From Pseudomonas tolaasii NCPPB 2192 (lineage in GTDB: Bacteria > Pseudomonadota > Gammaproteobacteria > Pseudomonadales > Pseudomonadaceae), in assembly GCF_002813445.1 (NCBI RefSeq), contig NZ_PHHD01000001.1:3720001-3784000 (forward strand): DNA of 64,000 bases. The letters run 5' to 3'. Every line of letters begins with the position of its first letter. Position 1 is the first letter of the stretch. The notes under the pieces are model-generated. The model saw nothing but the letters and a program-made list of their open reading frames with translations. It was not told the DNA's origin and ran no database searches. Below, one piece after another: positions 25,183 through 33,276 of the stretch. The position numbers and the translations under genes are program-made.

Positions 25183-25653
25183 ATGATCCAGTCGCAAATC
25201 AGTCAGAACTCCCGCCTTGCCCTGACCGACGTCATTTTGTTGGCCAAGGCCCGCAAAGACCTGTCGTTCGCTCAAATCGCCGAAGGCACCGGCCTGTCCG
25301 AGGCGTTCGTCACCGCCGCCTTGCTCGGCCAGCATCCGCTGCCGGCCAGCGCTGCCCAGGCGGTCGCCGACACCCTGGGCCTGGATGCCGACGCGGTCGC
25401 CTTGCTGCAAACCATCCCGCTGCGTGGCAGCCTCGGCAATGGCATTCCGACCGACCCGACGATCTACCGTTTCTACGAGATGATTCAGGTCTATGGCACC
25501 ACGCTGAAGGCCTTGGTGCATGAGAAGTTCGGCGACGGCATTATCAGCGCCATCAACTTCAAGCTTGAGGTTAAAAAGGTCGTGGACCCGGACGGCGGTT
25601 CGCGTGCGGTGATCACGCTGGATGGCAAGTATTTGCCGACCAAGCCGTTCTGA
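25183..25653 (+). CDS. cynS: Cyanate hydratase (cyanase) CynS
   Basis: This 156-residue protein has the N-terminal HTH-like domain and the cyanase C-terminal domain with the catalytic residues R96, E99 and S122 in the same positions as E. coli. It converts cyanate and bicarbonate to carbamate plus CO2, giving ammonia. The cytoplasmic decamer is typical. It is followed by a strong hairpin terminator. Confidence 0.96.
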   Translation: MIQSQISQNSRLALTDVILLAKARKDLSFAQIAEGTGLSEAFVTAALLGQHPLPASAAQAVADTLGLDADAVALLQTIPLRGSLGNGIPTDPTIYRFYEMIQVYGTTLKALVHEKFGDGIISAINFKLEVKKVVDPDGGSRAVITLDGKYLPTKPF

Positions 25654-25664
25654 TTGCACAGCAA

Positions 25665-25695
25665 AAGACCCGGCGCCGTCAGGCGACCGGGTCTT
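25665..25695. terminator. Hairpin between cynS and a convergent hydrolase gene
   Basis: AAGACCCGG (25665-25673) pairs with CCGGGTCTT (25687-25695), extended by an inner GCC/GGC stem. It lies 12 bases after the cynS stop and 48 bases beyond the stop of the minus-strand hydrolase, so it can serve both directions. Confidence 0.7.
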
Positions 25696-25742
25696 GTGCA
25701 TTGGCTGCGTTTTCTGAAATGGATGTTTCGAGTGATCGGGGG

Positions 25743-26771
25743 CTATTTCGCCAGAAATTCGGTAATCAACCCGATCACCTGCTGCTGAATCACCTCCCGT
25801 GGCCGGGCGCCTTTGCCGTCCAGGCAGATCATGCCATCGCCCGGCGAACCCTCTTCAATCAGCTCAATTGCCCCCGGCTTGCATATCGACATAAAACTGA
25901 AGTGGTTGGCGTCGGGGATATCCACATAGGTCGTCGAAGCTTTGGGTAGCCGCCTGGCCAGGTCGGCGGACTCCAGTTCGGCAGGCATATCCTCCGAGGG
26001 CGCGCCGCCGGCAATGAGCAGCGTCGGCACCGTCAGTGCGGCCAGGCTGGCGTCGGTGAAGCCACGGGACAGGCCCAGGTCCAGGGACACAATGGCGGTG
26101 ACGCGCTTGTCGCTCAAATCGGCGGCCAAGTGCGCCTTCAGGGCCGGCGTCCCGGCGGGGTTCATCTCTTGGTAGGCGATGCACCCGCCCAGTTTGGGGT
26201 GCAGTTTGCAGTCGCGGCTGAACAGGTCGGGGTCGAAGCGGGCGCCGGCGATTTCCAGTACCGTCCAGCCGCCGAGGGAATGGCCGATGGCGGCAATCCG
26301 CGTGTTCTCGACTGCGCCAAATTGTTGCGGCTGCGCCAGTACCGCATCGATCGCGCGGCTCAGGTCGCCGGGGCGCTTCCAGACGTGTGCGGCGACTTCA
26401 GGGGTTCGATCTTTGGTGGTGGTGCCGGGGTGATTGACCGCCGCCACGATGTATCCCTTGTGCGCTAATGCACTGGCCAGCCACACCTGTTTACCCCAGT
26501 TGCCGCCGTAACCATGGGACAGCACGACCAGGGGATGCGCCCCTGCAGCCGGCGGTGCGTCGGGAACGCCAGGGGCGCCCACGAACACCACGGTGTCGGC
26601 GATCAGCTCGGGTTTGGCGGTTGTTGCAGCGGGATACCAAACCACCAGTTGCAGTGGACGGTTGTTCTGTACGTCGGGGAGGGTGGCGGTGCGGAAACCG
26701 ACGGGGCTTTCTTCAGCGAGAGCCGGGGCGGCCAGGCACAGCAGAAACAGGGCGGTGAGGGCGTTTTTCAC
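25743..26771 (-). CDS. Secreted α/β-hydrolase (PAF-acetylhydrolase/dienelactone-hydrolase-like)
   Basis: The 342-residue product has a signal peptide (residues 1-19, ending ALA). It carries the α/β-hydrolase oxyanion region VLSHGYGGNWGKQ and the nucleophile elbow AAIGHSLGG. A later DANHFSF supplies the His. The GTG start follows AAGGA. It probably hydrolyses small esters or lactones in the periplasm. It is monocistronic and convergent with cynS. Confidence 0.85.
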   Translation of the reverse strand: MKNALTALFLLCLAAPALAEESPVGFRTATLPDVQNNRPLQLVVWYPAATTAKPELIADTVVFVGAPGVPDAPPAAGAHPLVVLSHGYGGNWGKQVWLASALAHKGYIVAAVNHPGTTTKDRTPEVAAHVWKRPGDLSRAIDAVLAQPQQFGAVENTRIAAIGHSLGGWTVLEIAGARFDPDLFSRDCKLHPKLGGCIAYQEMNPAGTPALKAHLAADLSDKRVTAIVSLDLGLSRGFTDASLAALTVPTLLIAGGAPSEDMPAELESADLARRLPKASTTYVDIPDANHFSFMSICKPGAIELIEEGSPGDGMICLDGKGARPREVIQQQVIGLITEFLAK

Positions 26772-26916
26772 TGTTGTTATCGTCCTTGATTTTTTGTGGA
26801 CGCATCATGAACTTAACGCCGTGCCTTTTGCAGCCCCTGCGTACAAAAAACGTTAGTCCTTGGTATCCGCCAACCCGTCCCCATAACTACACCCGTATCC
26901 ACTGAGGTGACCGACC

Positions 26917-27423
26917 ATGACCAACCCGACCGAAACCGCCATCCTCGCCGGCGGCTGCTTCTGGGGCATGCAAGACCTGTTGCGCCGCTACCCCGGCGTG
27001 CTGCGCACGCGCGTCGGCTATACCGGCGGCGATGTGCCGAATGCCACCTACCGCAACCACGGCAACCACGCCGAAGCGATTGAAATCGTGTTTGACCCGG
27101 CCGTGATCAGCTACCGGCAGATTCTCGAATTCTTCTTCCAGATCCACGACCCCAGCACGCCCAACCGCCAGGGCAATGACCGGGGCCCCAGCTACCGCTC
27201 GGCGATTTACTACCTGAGCGAACAACAACGCGACATCGCCGAAGACACCGCCGCCGACGTCGACGCCTCGAAGCTGTGGCCGGGCCGGGTGGTCACTGAG
27301 ATCGAACCGGCGGGCCCGTTCTGGGAAGCGGAGCCCGAGCACCAGGATTACCTGGAGCGCATTCCCAACGGGTACACCTGCCACTTCATCCGGCCGAACT
27401 GGAAGCTGCCCAAGCGCGGATGA
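26917..27423 (+). CDS. msrA: Peptide-methionine (S)-S-oxide reductase MsrA
   Basis: This 168-residue protein has the signature AGGCFWGMQDLL with catalytic C14, then RVGYTGG and HAEAIEIVFDP. It reduces methionine-S-sulfoxide in proteins and free Met. The length is that of the compact cytoplasmic form, not the longer ~210-residue MsrA usual as the main copy in Pseudomonas, so it may be a second paralogue. It converges on an aldo/keto reductase gene 21 bases away. Confidence 0.92.
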   Translation: MTNPTETAILAGGCFWGMQDLLRRYPGVLRTRVGYTGGDVPNATYRNHGNHAEAIEIVFDPAVISYRQILEFFFQIHDPSTPNRQGNDRGPSYRSAIYYLSEQQRDIAEDTAADVDASKLWPGRVVTEIEPAGPFWEAEPEHQDYLERIPNGYTCHFIRPNWKLPKRG

Positions 27424-27444
27424 AACCTGGCAGGCCCCAGCGGG

Positions 27445-28506
27445 TCAGGACGTGTGGGCCGTCGCGGCGTCCCACAGGTCCGTCTCGCCGAAACGGTCGG
27501 CGCCCTGGGTTTCGACCATCCAGCCGGGGTATTCGCGCGGCAGCTCGCTGACCTCATCCAGCTGGCGCATGTCATCGGCGGTGAGCGTCAGGTCGATGGC
27601 GGCGAGGTTGTCCGCCAACTGATCCAGCCGTTTGGCGCCGATCAGCACTGACGTCACCGCCGGCTTGGCCAGCAACCAGGCCAGTGCGACGCGGGCCGGG
27701 CTGCAGCCATGGGCCTGCGCAATCGGGCGCAGCACGTCGATCACCTTCCAGCCACGTTCCTTGTCCACCACCGGGAAATCAAAGCCTGAGCGCCGCGCGC
27801 CTTCGGGTGATGGGGTTTCGCGGCTGTACTTGCCCGACAGCAGGCCGCCCGCAAGTGGGCTCCAGATCAGCAATCCCATTTTCTCGGCCTCCAGCAGCGG
27901 CACCAGTTCGCGCTCAAGGTCGCGCCCGGCCACCGAGTAATACGCCTGCAAACATTCGAACCGCGCAAGCCCGGCGCGGGCGGCAATGCCCTGCGCGGTC
28001 GCGAGCCGCCACGCCTGCCAGTTGGACACACCGACGTAACGCACCTTGCCCTGCCGTACCAGGTCATCGAGGGCGCGCAGGGTTTCGTCCAGCGGCGTGA
28101 GCGAGTCTGTGGCGTGAATCTGGTAGAGGTCGATATGGTCAGTGCCGAGCCGTTTCAGGCTGGCGTGCACCGCGTCCATGATGTGCCCGCGGGAGGCGCC
28201 CACCTGGTTTTTCCCCGGCCCCATGCGCCCGGCGACCTTGGTGGCCAGCACATAATCGCTGCGGGCCAGGCCCAGGTTGCGAAACGACTGGCCGAGGATC
28301 TGCTCGCTCTCGCCGCCTGAATAAATGTCGGCGGTGTCGAAGAAATTGATCCCCGCGTCCAGGCTGGCCTTGACCTGCTCATCCGCCGCGCTTTGCCCCA
28401 CGGCGCCAATATGTTTATAGATGCCGGTGCCACTGCTGAAGGTCATCGTGCCCAGGCACAGCTGCGAGACGATGAGGCCGGTGTTGCCCAGTTGTTTGTA
28501 TTTCAT
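27445..28506 (-). CDS. Aldo/keto reductase
   Basis: This 353-residue TIM-barrel protein begins MKYKQLGNTGLIVSQLCLGT and shows the AKR tetrad region: NFFDTADIYSGGESE (Asp, Tyr), DYVLATKVAG (Lys) and HIDLYQIHATD (His). It reduces aldehydes or ketones with NADPH. The ATG at 28506 has AGGAG upstream; a GTG one codon earlier is in frame. A divergent AraC regulator 203 bases away probably controls it. Confidence 0.9.
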   Translation of the reverse strand: MKYKQLGNTGLIVSQLCLGTMTFSSGTGIYKHIGAVGQSAADEQVKASLDAGINFFDTADIYSGGESEQILGQSFRNLGLARSDYVLATKVAGRMGPGKNQVGASRGHIMDAVHASLKRLGTDHIDLYQIHATDSLTPLDETLRALDDLVRQGKVRYVGVSNWQAWRLATAQGIAARAGLARFECLQAYYSVAGRDLERELVPLLEAEKMGLLIWSPLAGGLLSGKYSRETPSPEGARRSGFDFPVVDKERGWKVIDVLRPIAQAHGCSPARVALAWLLAKPAVTSVLIGAKRLDQLADNLAAIDLTLTADDMRQLDEVSELPREYPGWMVETQGADRFGETDLWDAATAHTS

Positions 28507-28709
28507 CACGAACTCCTGCGGTCAATCGGACAAGGCAGGGCGGCGTAAGGCCGACCCCGTTTCGAGGTTTATCCTCGGCCCGGTGCGGCGCGGGTCGGTA
28601 GCACGCTTGTCCCGGATGCTTGCACGATCGTCCAGAGGCGTGGACGCCTGGCTTTCGCCCTCGGCCAAATCATGAGAAAACGGCTGCATGTCCCAACCGG
28701 TGAACCTGC

Positions 28710-29621
28710 ATGACCCCACTGACCAGCTTCGCCCGCCTGATTTCACGCCAGACCCCAACCGACGGCACCTTCGACACGCCGGTGGCCGGGGTGAAGCTGA
28801 TCCGCTGGTCGGTGCCGAGCGAGCCGATGCCGGTGATCTACGAGCCCACCGTGTGCCTGGTCGCCCAGGGCCGAAAGCGCGCGAGCGTGGGCACCGTGTC
28901 CTATGTCTATGATCAGGCGCGCCACCTCATCGCCTCCGTCGCCCAGCCGGTTATGGGCTCGGTGATTGAGGCAAGCACGGCCGAGCCCTACCTGTGCCTG
29001 CAGATCGACCTGGATATCAAGGAAATCGCCGAACTGGTCATGCGCCATCCCGGCGGCATGAGCGCCGCCGCGCCGGCCTCGGGCCTGTCACTCAACGAAA
29101 CCTCACCGGTGCTGCTCGACGCTGCCACGCGGCTGGTGGCGCTGTTCGAAACCCCCGCCGACGTACCCGCGCTGGCGCCGATGGTGCTGCGCGAAATCTA
29201 CTACCGGCTGCTCACCGGCCCCGGCGGCGGCACCCTGCGCCACATGGCGCACGCCAACAGCCGGCTCAACCAGATCGCCCGCGCCGTGGTGTGGATCCGC
29301 CAACACTTTCGCCAGGCTTGCCGAATCGAACAGGCCGCCGACGTCGCCGGCATGAGCCGCTCAAACTTCCACCTGCACTTTCGCGCCGTCACCTCGCTCA
29401 GCCCGCTCGAATTCCGCACCCAACTGCGCATGCAAGAAGCCCGCAGGCTGATGCTCGCCGAAGGCGCCGACGCCGCCAGCGCAGGCTTCGAAGTCGGCTA
29501 CAACAGCCCCTCTCAATTCAACCGCGACTACGCCCGACTGTTCGGCGCGCCCCCGGCCCGGGACGTGGAACACCTGCGCGCAAGCAGAGGCGGCAGCGCG
29601 GCTGGCGTCATCGAGTTGTGA
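28710..29621 (+). CDS. AraC-family transcriptional regulator
   Basis: This 303-residue protein has an AraC_N ligand domain (SEPMPVIYEPTVCLVAQGRK) and a C-terminal double HTH (AADVAGMSRSNFHLHFRAVT and EVGYNSPSQFNRDYARLFG). The pairing with a divergent aldo/keto reductase is very common in Pseudomonas and suggests aldehyde-responsive control. A GNAT gene follows on the same strand. Confidence 0.9.
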   Translation: MTPLTSFARLISRQTPTDGTFDTPVAGVKLIRWSVPSEPMPVIYEPTVCLVAQGRKRASVGTVSYVYDQARHLIASVAQPVMGSVIEASTAEPYLCLQIDLDIKEIAELVMRHPGGMSAAAPASGLSLNETSPVLLDAATRLVALFETPADVPALAPMVLREIYYRLLTGPGGGTLRHMAHANSRLNQIARAVVWIRQHFRQACRIEQAADVAGMSRSNFHLHFRAVTSLSPLEFRTQLRMQEARRLMLAEGADAASAGFEVGYNSPSQFNRDYARLFGAPPARDVEHLRASRGGSAAGVIEL

Positions 29622-29663
29622 TAAACACACAGGCACCCTCAACGTTGACCAAGGACGATTTCA

Positions 29664-30197
29664 ATGATTCGCCACGCCCAACCCACCGACGCCAACGCCA
29701 TCGCCCATGTACACGTCAGCAGTTGGCAGGCGGCTTACCGCGACCTGATGCCTGCCCAATACCTGGATTCGCTGGGCACTACCCTGGCCAAACGCGAAGC
29801 GCACTGGGCTCACGCGATTGAAGCGGGGGAGCCGTGCGTATTCGTTGCTGAGGTGAACGGGCAAGTGGTGGGGTGGATCGCCGTGGGGGCCAGCCGGGAT
29901 GAGGATGTTGAGGGGCGCAAGGTGGGAGAGGTCATGGCCATTTATGTGCTGGCGGCCTATTGGCAAACGGGAGTGGGGTTGGCGTTGTGGCAGGCGGGTG
30001 TGGCGTGGTTGGCGGGGCAGGGGTTTGAGGCGTTGACGCTGTGGGTGTTGAGCGGGAATGCCCGGGCTATTCGGTTTTACCGTGGGGTGGGGTGTGGGGA
30101 GGATGTGGGGAGTGAGCGGGGGTTGGAGAGGGGGGGAGTGGGGTTGGTGGAGGTGAGGTATCGGTTGGCCCTTATTCAATCAAGTCAGGCGACGTGA
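29664..30197 (+). CDS. GNAT-family N-acetyltransferase
   Basis: This 177-residue protein shows the GNAT core: MIRHAQPTDANAIAHVHVSS, a β4-β5 region with GEVMAIYVLAAYWQTGVGLA (acetyl-CoA pyrophosphate loop) and NARAIRFYRGVG. It acetylates an unknown amine with acetyl-CoA. AAGGA lies upstream. The last 200 bases are strikingly G-rich on the coding strand, with runs up to seven G. Confidence 0.87.
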   Translation: MIRHAQPTDANAIAHVHVSSWQAAYRDLMPAQYLDSLGTTLAKREAHWAHAIEAGEPCVFVAEVNGQVVGWIAVGASRDEDVEGRKVGEVMAIYVLAAYWQTGVGLALWQAGVAWLAGQGFEALTLWVLSGNARAIRFYRGVGCGEDVGSERGLERGGVGLVEVRYRLALIQSSQAT

Positions 30198-30243
30198 AGA
30201 TGTTTGAAGCTAAGCAGGCCAGTGTTGTGAGTATGAAGTTTGA

Positions 30244-30283
30244 GCCCGCTTCACCGATTAATTGTGCAATCGGTGAAGCGGGC
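30244..30283. terminator. Strong 16-bp-stem hairpin at the edge of the selD island
   Basis: Arms at 30244-30259 and 30268-30283 are perfect 16-base complements around an eight-base loop. The hairpin lies between the convergent GNAT and DHH genes, 23 bases beyond the DHH stop. It would end transcription of the selD operon and perhaps the GNAT gene. Confidence 0.8.
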
Positions 30284-30306
30284 CGGGTTTAAGTGCCATG
30301 TTTTTC

Positions 30307-31236
30307 CTACGTTGTTTCGGTTGTCGCGAAGCGCTCCAATCCCAACTTCAACAATTCCTTACGTAGCAGCGGGCGCTCAAGCACAGCCATTCCCGCCTGC
30401 CATTCGATCGACAGCAAACGGCTTAACTTTTGTTGGCTGACCAAGGATTCGGCCAAAAAGTAGCTTTTGCACTCGCGAATGCTGATGACGTTCAACAGCC
30501 AGTCTCCACCCTGCGTCGCCAGCCAGTGAGCGATCGTTGAGCGATGTGTTCGCATGAGCGCACTGGCATCCCACACCGCCATCTGCGCGAAAACCTGCGG
30601 CAGATTGCTGTCGGCTTTCAGCCGCTTCAAATCAACCGCCAACGCACCAATCAGGTCTGACTCGATAGTGGCTTGACACTCGGCGAAATACCGCTCGGGC
30701 CAGTCCGTTTCCAGTTTCGCCCGCCATGCGAGGGCTTCATAAGCCCGGATATCCGATTGAGTGGTCAACTGCCCGGTGAAATTCAGGGTATTGTCCAGAA
30801 TTGCCGTGGCCAGCAACGCAGCACTTTTTTCGCTGATCAGCGGCAACCGCTCTGCCGCTTCCCAACGCTGAAAAATCAGGGTCGCCGCTGCGCCGATCGG
30901 CAGGATATCTGACGTAGATCCGAGCCTCTGCGCCCAATAATTTTCAAAGCCAGGATGATGGTCGATGACTTCCACCACCTGTTCAAGCACCACCAGCGGG
31001 TCGAAATGGTGGTAGTCGGAGACATCCACCAACACAAACTCATCACCCGCTCTCGGCAGATAATCGTCCAGAGAAGATTGCCATCCGAGCACGGTCCTGG
31101 AAATGCTGGCATTGAGCGGGGCGCTACTGACGGCCCGAGCTTCAACGCCTTGGTGATTCAACAGCTCGGCGTACGCAATGCAACAGGCATACGCGTCGAT
31201 GTCCAGGTACGCCGAACCGGAGGTCACCACCCTCAT
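30307..31236 (-). CDS. DHH/DHHA2 phosphoesterase, class II pyrophosphatase-like
   Basis: This 309-residue protein has the N-terminal metal motif of class II inorganic pyrophosphatases and PRUNE proteins, with D12 and D14 in SGSAYLDIDAY, then FVLVDVSDYHHF and the eponymous VIDHHPGF. The downstream part (about residues 190-300, starting near DLKRLK) fits a DHHA2 domain. It would hydrolyse pyrophosphate or a similar phosphoanhydride with Mn or Mg. The ATG overlaps the cysteine-desulfurase stop (ATGA), so it is the translationally coupled last gene of the selD operon. The usual [S/G]H.[N/S]PD.D spelling is altered (no N-terminal His), so the substrate may not be plain pyrophosphate. Confidence 0.75.
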   Translation of the reverse strand: MRVVTSGSAYLDIDAYACCIAYAELLNHQGVEARAVSSAPLNASISRTVLGWQSSLDDYLPRAGDEFVLVDVSDYHHFDPLVVLEQVVEVIDHHPGFENYWAQRLGSTSDILPIGAAATLIFQRWEAAERLPLISEKSAALLATAILDNTLNFTGQLTTQSDIRAYEALAWRAKLETDWPERYFAECQATIESDLIGALAVDLKRLKADSNLPQVFAQMAVWDASALMRTHRSTIAHWLATQGGDWLLNVISIRECKSYFLAESLVSQQKLSRLLSIEWQAGMAVLERPLLRKELLKLGLERFATTETT

Positions 31237-32429
31237 AACTCGTGGTTCCCAGTGCGAGCTGCCGAGCCCGTCCTGGACAGCTTCAGCGCTTGGGAGATAC
31301 CTTCCAGAATCCGCTTATACGCGAATTGACACTGATTTTCGTCGATGGAAATACGCACCGTGGCCCCGGCGATCCGGTCGGAATATCCCAGTTGTGTAAC
31401 CGTGTTGGACAGGCTCAGTTTCTTGTCCGAGCATGCCGACCCCCCGGTTATGTAGATCGACTGCATGTTCAAGGCCCACTGCAGTTTTTTTGTATTAACC
31501 CCTGGCAATGCAACAAAACTCACACACGGTACACGCGGTGCTTGCTGACCGATCACGACCACTTCACCCAGCATCGCTTGCAGCGCAAGTTCAAACGTTT
31601 CCCGGCTCTGTTGTACTGCGACTTCACCGGTGCCGTATGTGTGCTGTTTCTCCTGCAGCGCGGTTTCAATCGAAAGAATGCCCGGATAATTCTGAGTACC
31701 GCCGCGCAATCCACCTTCCTGACCGCCGCCAGCAATCAATGGCGACAACCCGTAGCGACTTCTTGCGTACAGGAAGCCGGCGCCGGGCAATGCTCCGAAC
31801 TTGTGTCCTGACGCAATGGCGAAATCGACGCCGGATGCATGCAGATCCACAGGGATTTTGCCGATGGCCTGGGTCATGTCCGAAAACAGCAACCCACCCC
31901 GAGCCTTCACTTGTCGGGCGATTTCTTCGATCGGTTGAATTACGCCCGTTTCGTTGTGCACTGCCATAACGCAAACCAATATCGGGCGACCGGTATGGGC
32001 CTGGAGCAACTGCGCCAATTGTTCGGTGTCGAGCAGTCCGTTCATTTTGTGCCCGATCGCCATGGCTTGCAGGCCTTCCAGACCGTAGCGGTTTATGTTC
32101 TGCAGGGTGCAGGAGTGTTCGATCGCTGAGTACAACACCAAGGGTTGCTCATGTTTGTAGCGTTCGAAAAAACCATGAAACACCTGGGCACAGCCCTCAC
32201 TGGATCCGCTGTTGAAAATCAGGCAATCGGCGTCCACTTTCAACAGGCTGGCGATGTTGCCGCGCGCCCGTTCGACGCGTTCGAGCAACTGAACGCCGAG
32301 GGCGTGATTGGCATTGGGGTTGGCGCATTGGCGGTTCGAAAATAGCGCCTGAAGCATGTTGCTGACACCCTTTGAAACAGGTGCCGAACCACAGATGTCG
32401 GCATAAATTGCATCCACAGCAATATCCAT
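31233..32429 (-). CDS. IscS/NifS-type cysteine desulfurase (class V aminotransferase fold)
   Basis: The product has 398 residues from the ATG at 32429 (GGAAG upstream); a GTG at 32501 would add 24 unrelated residues. Hallmarks of group I desulfurases are present: H105, N159 in HNETGVIQPI, D184 and Q187 in DMTQAIGK, PLP-Lys K210 in SGHKFGA, GGGQEGGLRGGTQN, and the mobile-loop C333 in GGSACSDKK. It removes sulfur or selenium from cysteine or selenocysteine as a bound persulfide or selenide. Its place between a permease and a DHH enzyme in a selD operon suggests delivery of selenium to SelD. It is not iscS: no iscU, iscA or iscR is nearby. Confidence 0.88.
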   Translation of the reverse strand: MDIAVDAIYADICGSAPVSKGVSNMLQALFSNRQCANPNANHALGVQLLERVERARGNIASLLKVDADCLIFNSGSSEGCAQVFHGFFERYKHEQPLVLYSAIEHSCTLQNINRYGLEGLQAMAIGHKMNGLLDTEQLAQLLQAHTGRPILVCVMAVHNETGVIQPIEEIARQVKARGGLLFSDMTQAIGKIPVDLHASGVDFAIASGHKFGALPGAGFLYARSRYGLSPLIAGGGQEGGLRGGTQNYPGILSIETALQEKQHTYGTGEVAVQQSRETFELALQAMLGEVVVIGQQAPRVPCVSFVALPGVNTKKLQWALNMQSIYITGGSACSDKKLSLSNTVTQLGYSDRIAGATVRISIDENQCQFAYKRILEGISQALKLSRTGSAARTGNHEL

Positions 32430-32504
32430 ATCAAAACACTTCCAGGTTTTCTGTTTTATGTCATTCAAAATGATGCTTGCAACATGCGAACAGAGACTCA
32501 CCGG

Positions 32505-33275
32505 TCAAATAAGCAAGCGCAGCATGAGCTGGATTGAGCACAGCAAAATGAAAGCATTCAGCGCCTGTTTCAGATGCCGCGGGTCCAGCCGATGAGAAAG
32601 CATGGCGCCGAGGAAGCCACCCACCACTATCCCCAGTACCAATTCACCGGTGTAGCCGAGGAAGTCCATGGATGAACCGACTCTGCCGAATAACGCCCCA
32701 CTGGCTCCGATAATACCGATCAGCGCCGAGGTCGAAATGGCTTGCTTTATCTGCAGGCCAAACAAGCTGATCAGTACAGGCAGGTAGATGAACCCGCCCC
32801 CTTGCCCGACCAACCCGCACAATACGCCAAGCACCAGCCCTATCAGTGGTAACGACAGCGATGGATGGTCGCAGAACAGGGCCACCGGTTTATGGAACAG
32901 GTACGTCACCAGCAGTGACATCAACCCCAGCAGTCCGAACACAAACAGGATGAAGTCTTCGCTGAATGCCTCAGCATGAAGCGAGGCAAAAAAGTTGGCG
33001 ACAGCCATTGGTATGGCAAAGCTTCTGATCACTCTCCAATCCGGCTGGAACTTGATGCGGTGCAGCGCGAACGACACGAGGGACGAAAAGAAACCCTGTG
33101 CGGAAGACAGTCCTGTCACGACTTCAATCGGCAGTTTCTGACCGGACAATATCGGGTAAATGAGCACCAGCAGAGGCGTCACGATGATGCCCCCACCGAT
33201 ACCGAACAACCCTGACATGAAGCCAGCCATCACGCCCACACCGACCATAACCGGGTAGATTGTCACGGCTACCAT
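32505..33275 (-). CDS. TauE/SafE-family permease
   Basis: This 256-residue membrane protein has about eight spans and the two family repeats, seen as GFMSGLFGIGGGIIVTPLLV near the start and GLVGQGGGFIYLPVLI near residue 165. TauE/SafE proteins move sulfite, sulfonates, sulfoacetate or related anions. Its start is one base beyond the selD stop, so it is co-transcribed. Selenite or another selenium oxyanion or acid would be the natural guess, but no residue proves it. Confidence 0.85.
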   Translation of the reverse strand: MVAVTIYPVMVGVGVMAGFMSGLFGIGGGIIVTPLLVLIYPILSGQKLPIEVVTGLSSAQGFFSSLVSFALHRIKFQPDWRVIRSFAIPMAVANFFASLHAEAFSEDFILFVFGLLGLMSLLVTYLFHKPVALFCDHPSLSLPLIGLVLGVLCGLVGQGGGFIYLPVLISLFGLQIKQAISTSALIGIIGASGALFGRVGSSMDFLGYTGELVLGIVVGGFLGAMLSHRLDPRHLKQALNAFILLCSIQLMLRLLI

Positions 33276-33276
33276 C

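Noticed and set aside
27454..28100. Plus-strand frames within the aldo/keto reductase gene
   Set aside because: They are shadows of a complete AKR coding sequence on the minus strand.
32430..32501. GTG start giving a 24-residue longer desulfurase
   Set aside because: There is no ribosome site, and the added residues do not match the family; the ATG at 32429 gives the normal beginning.
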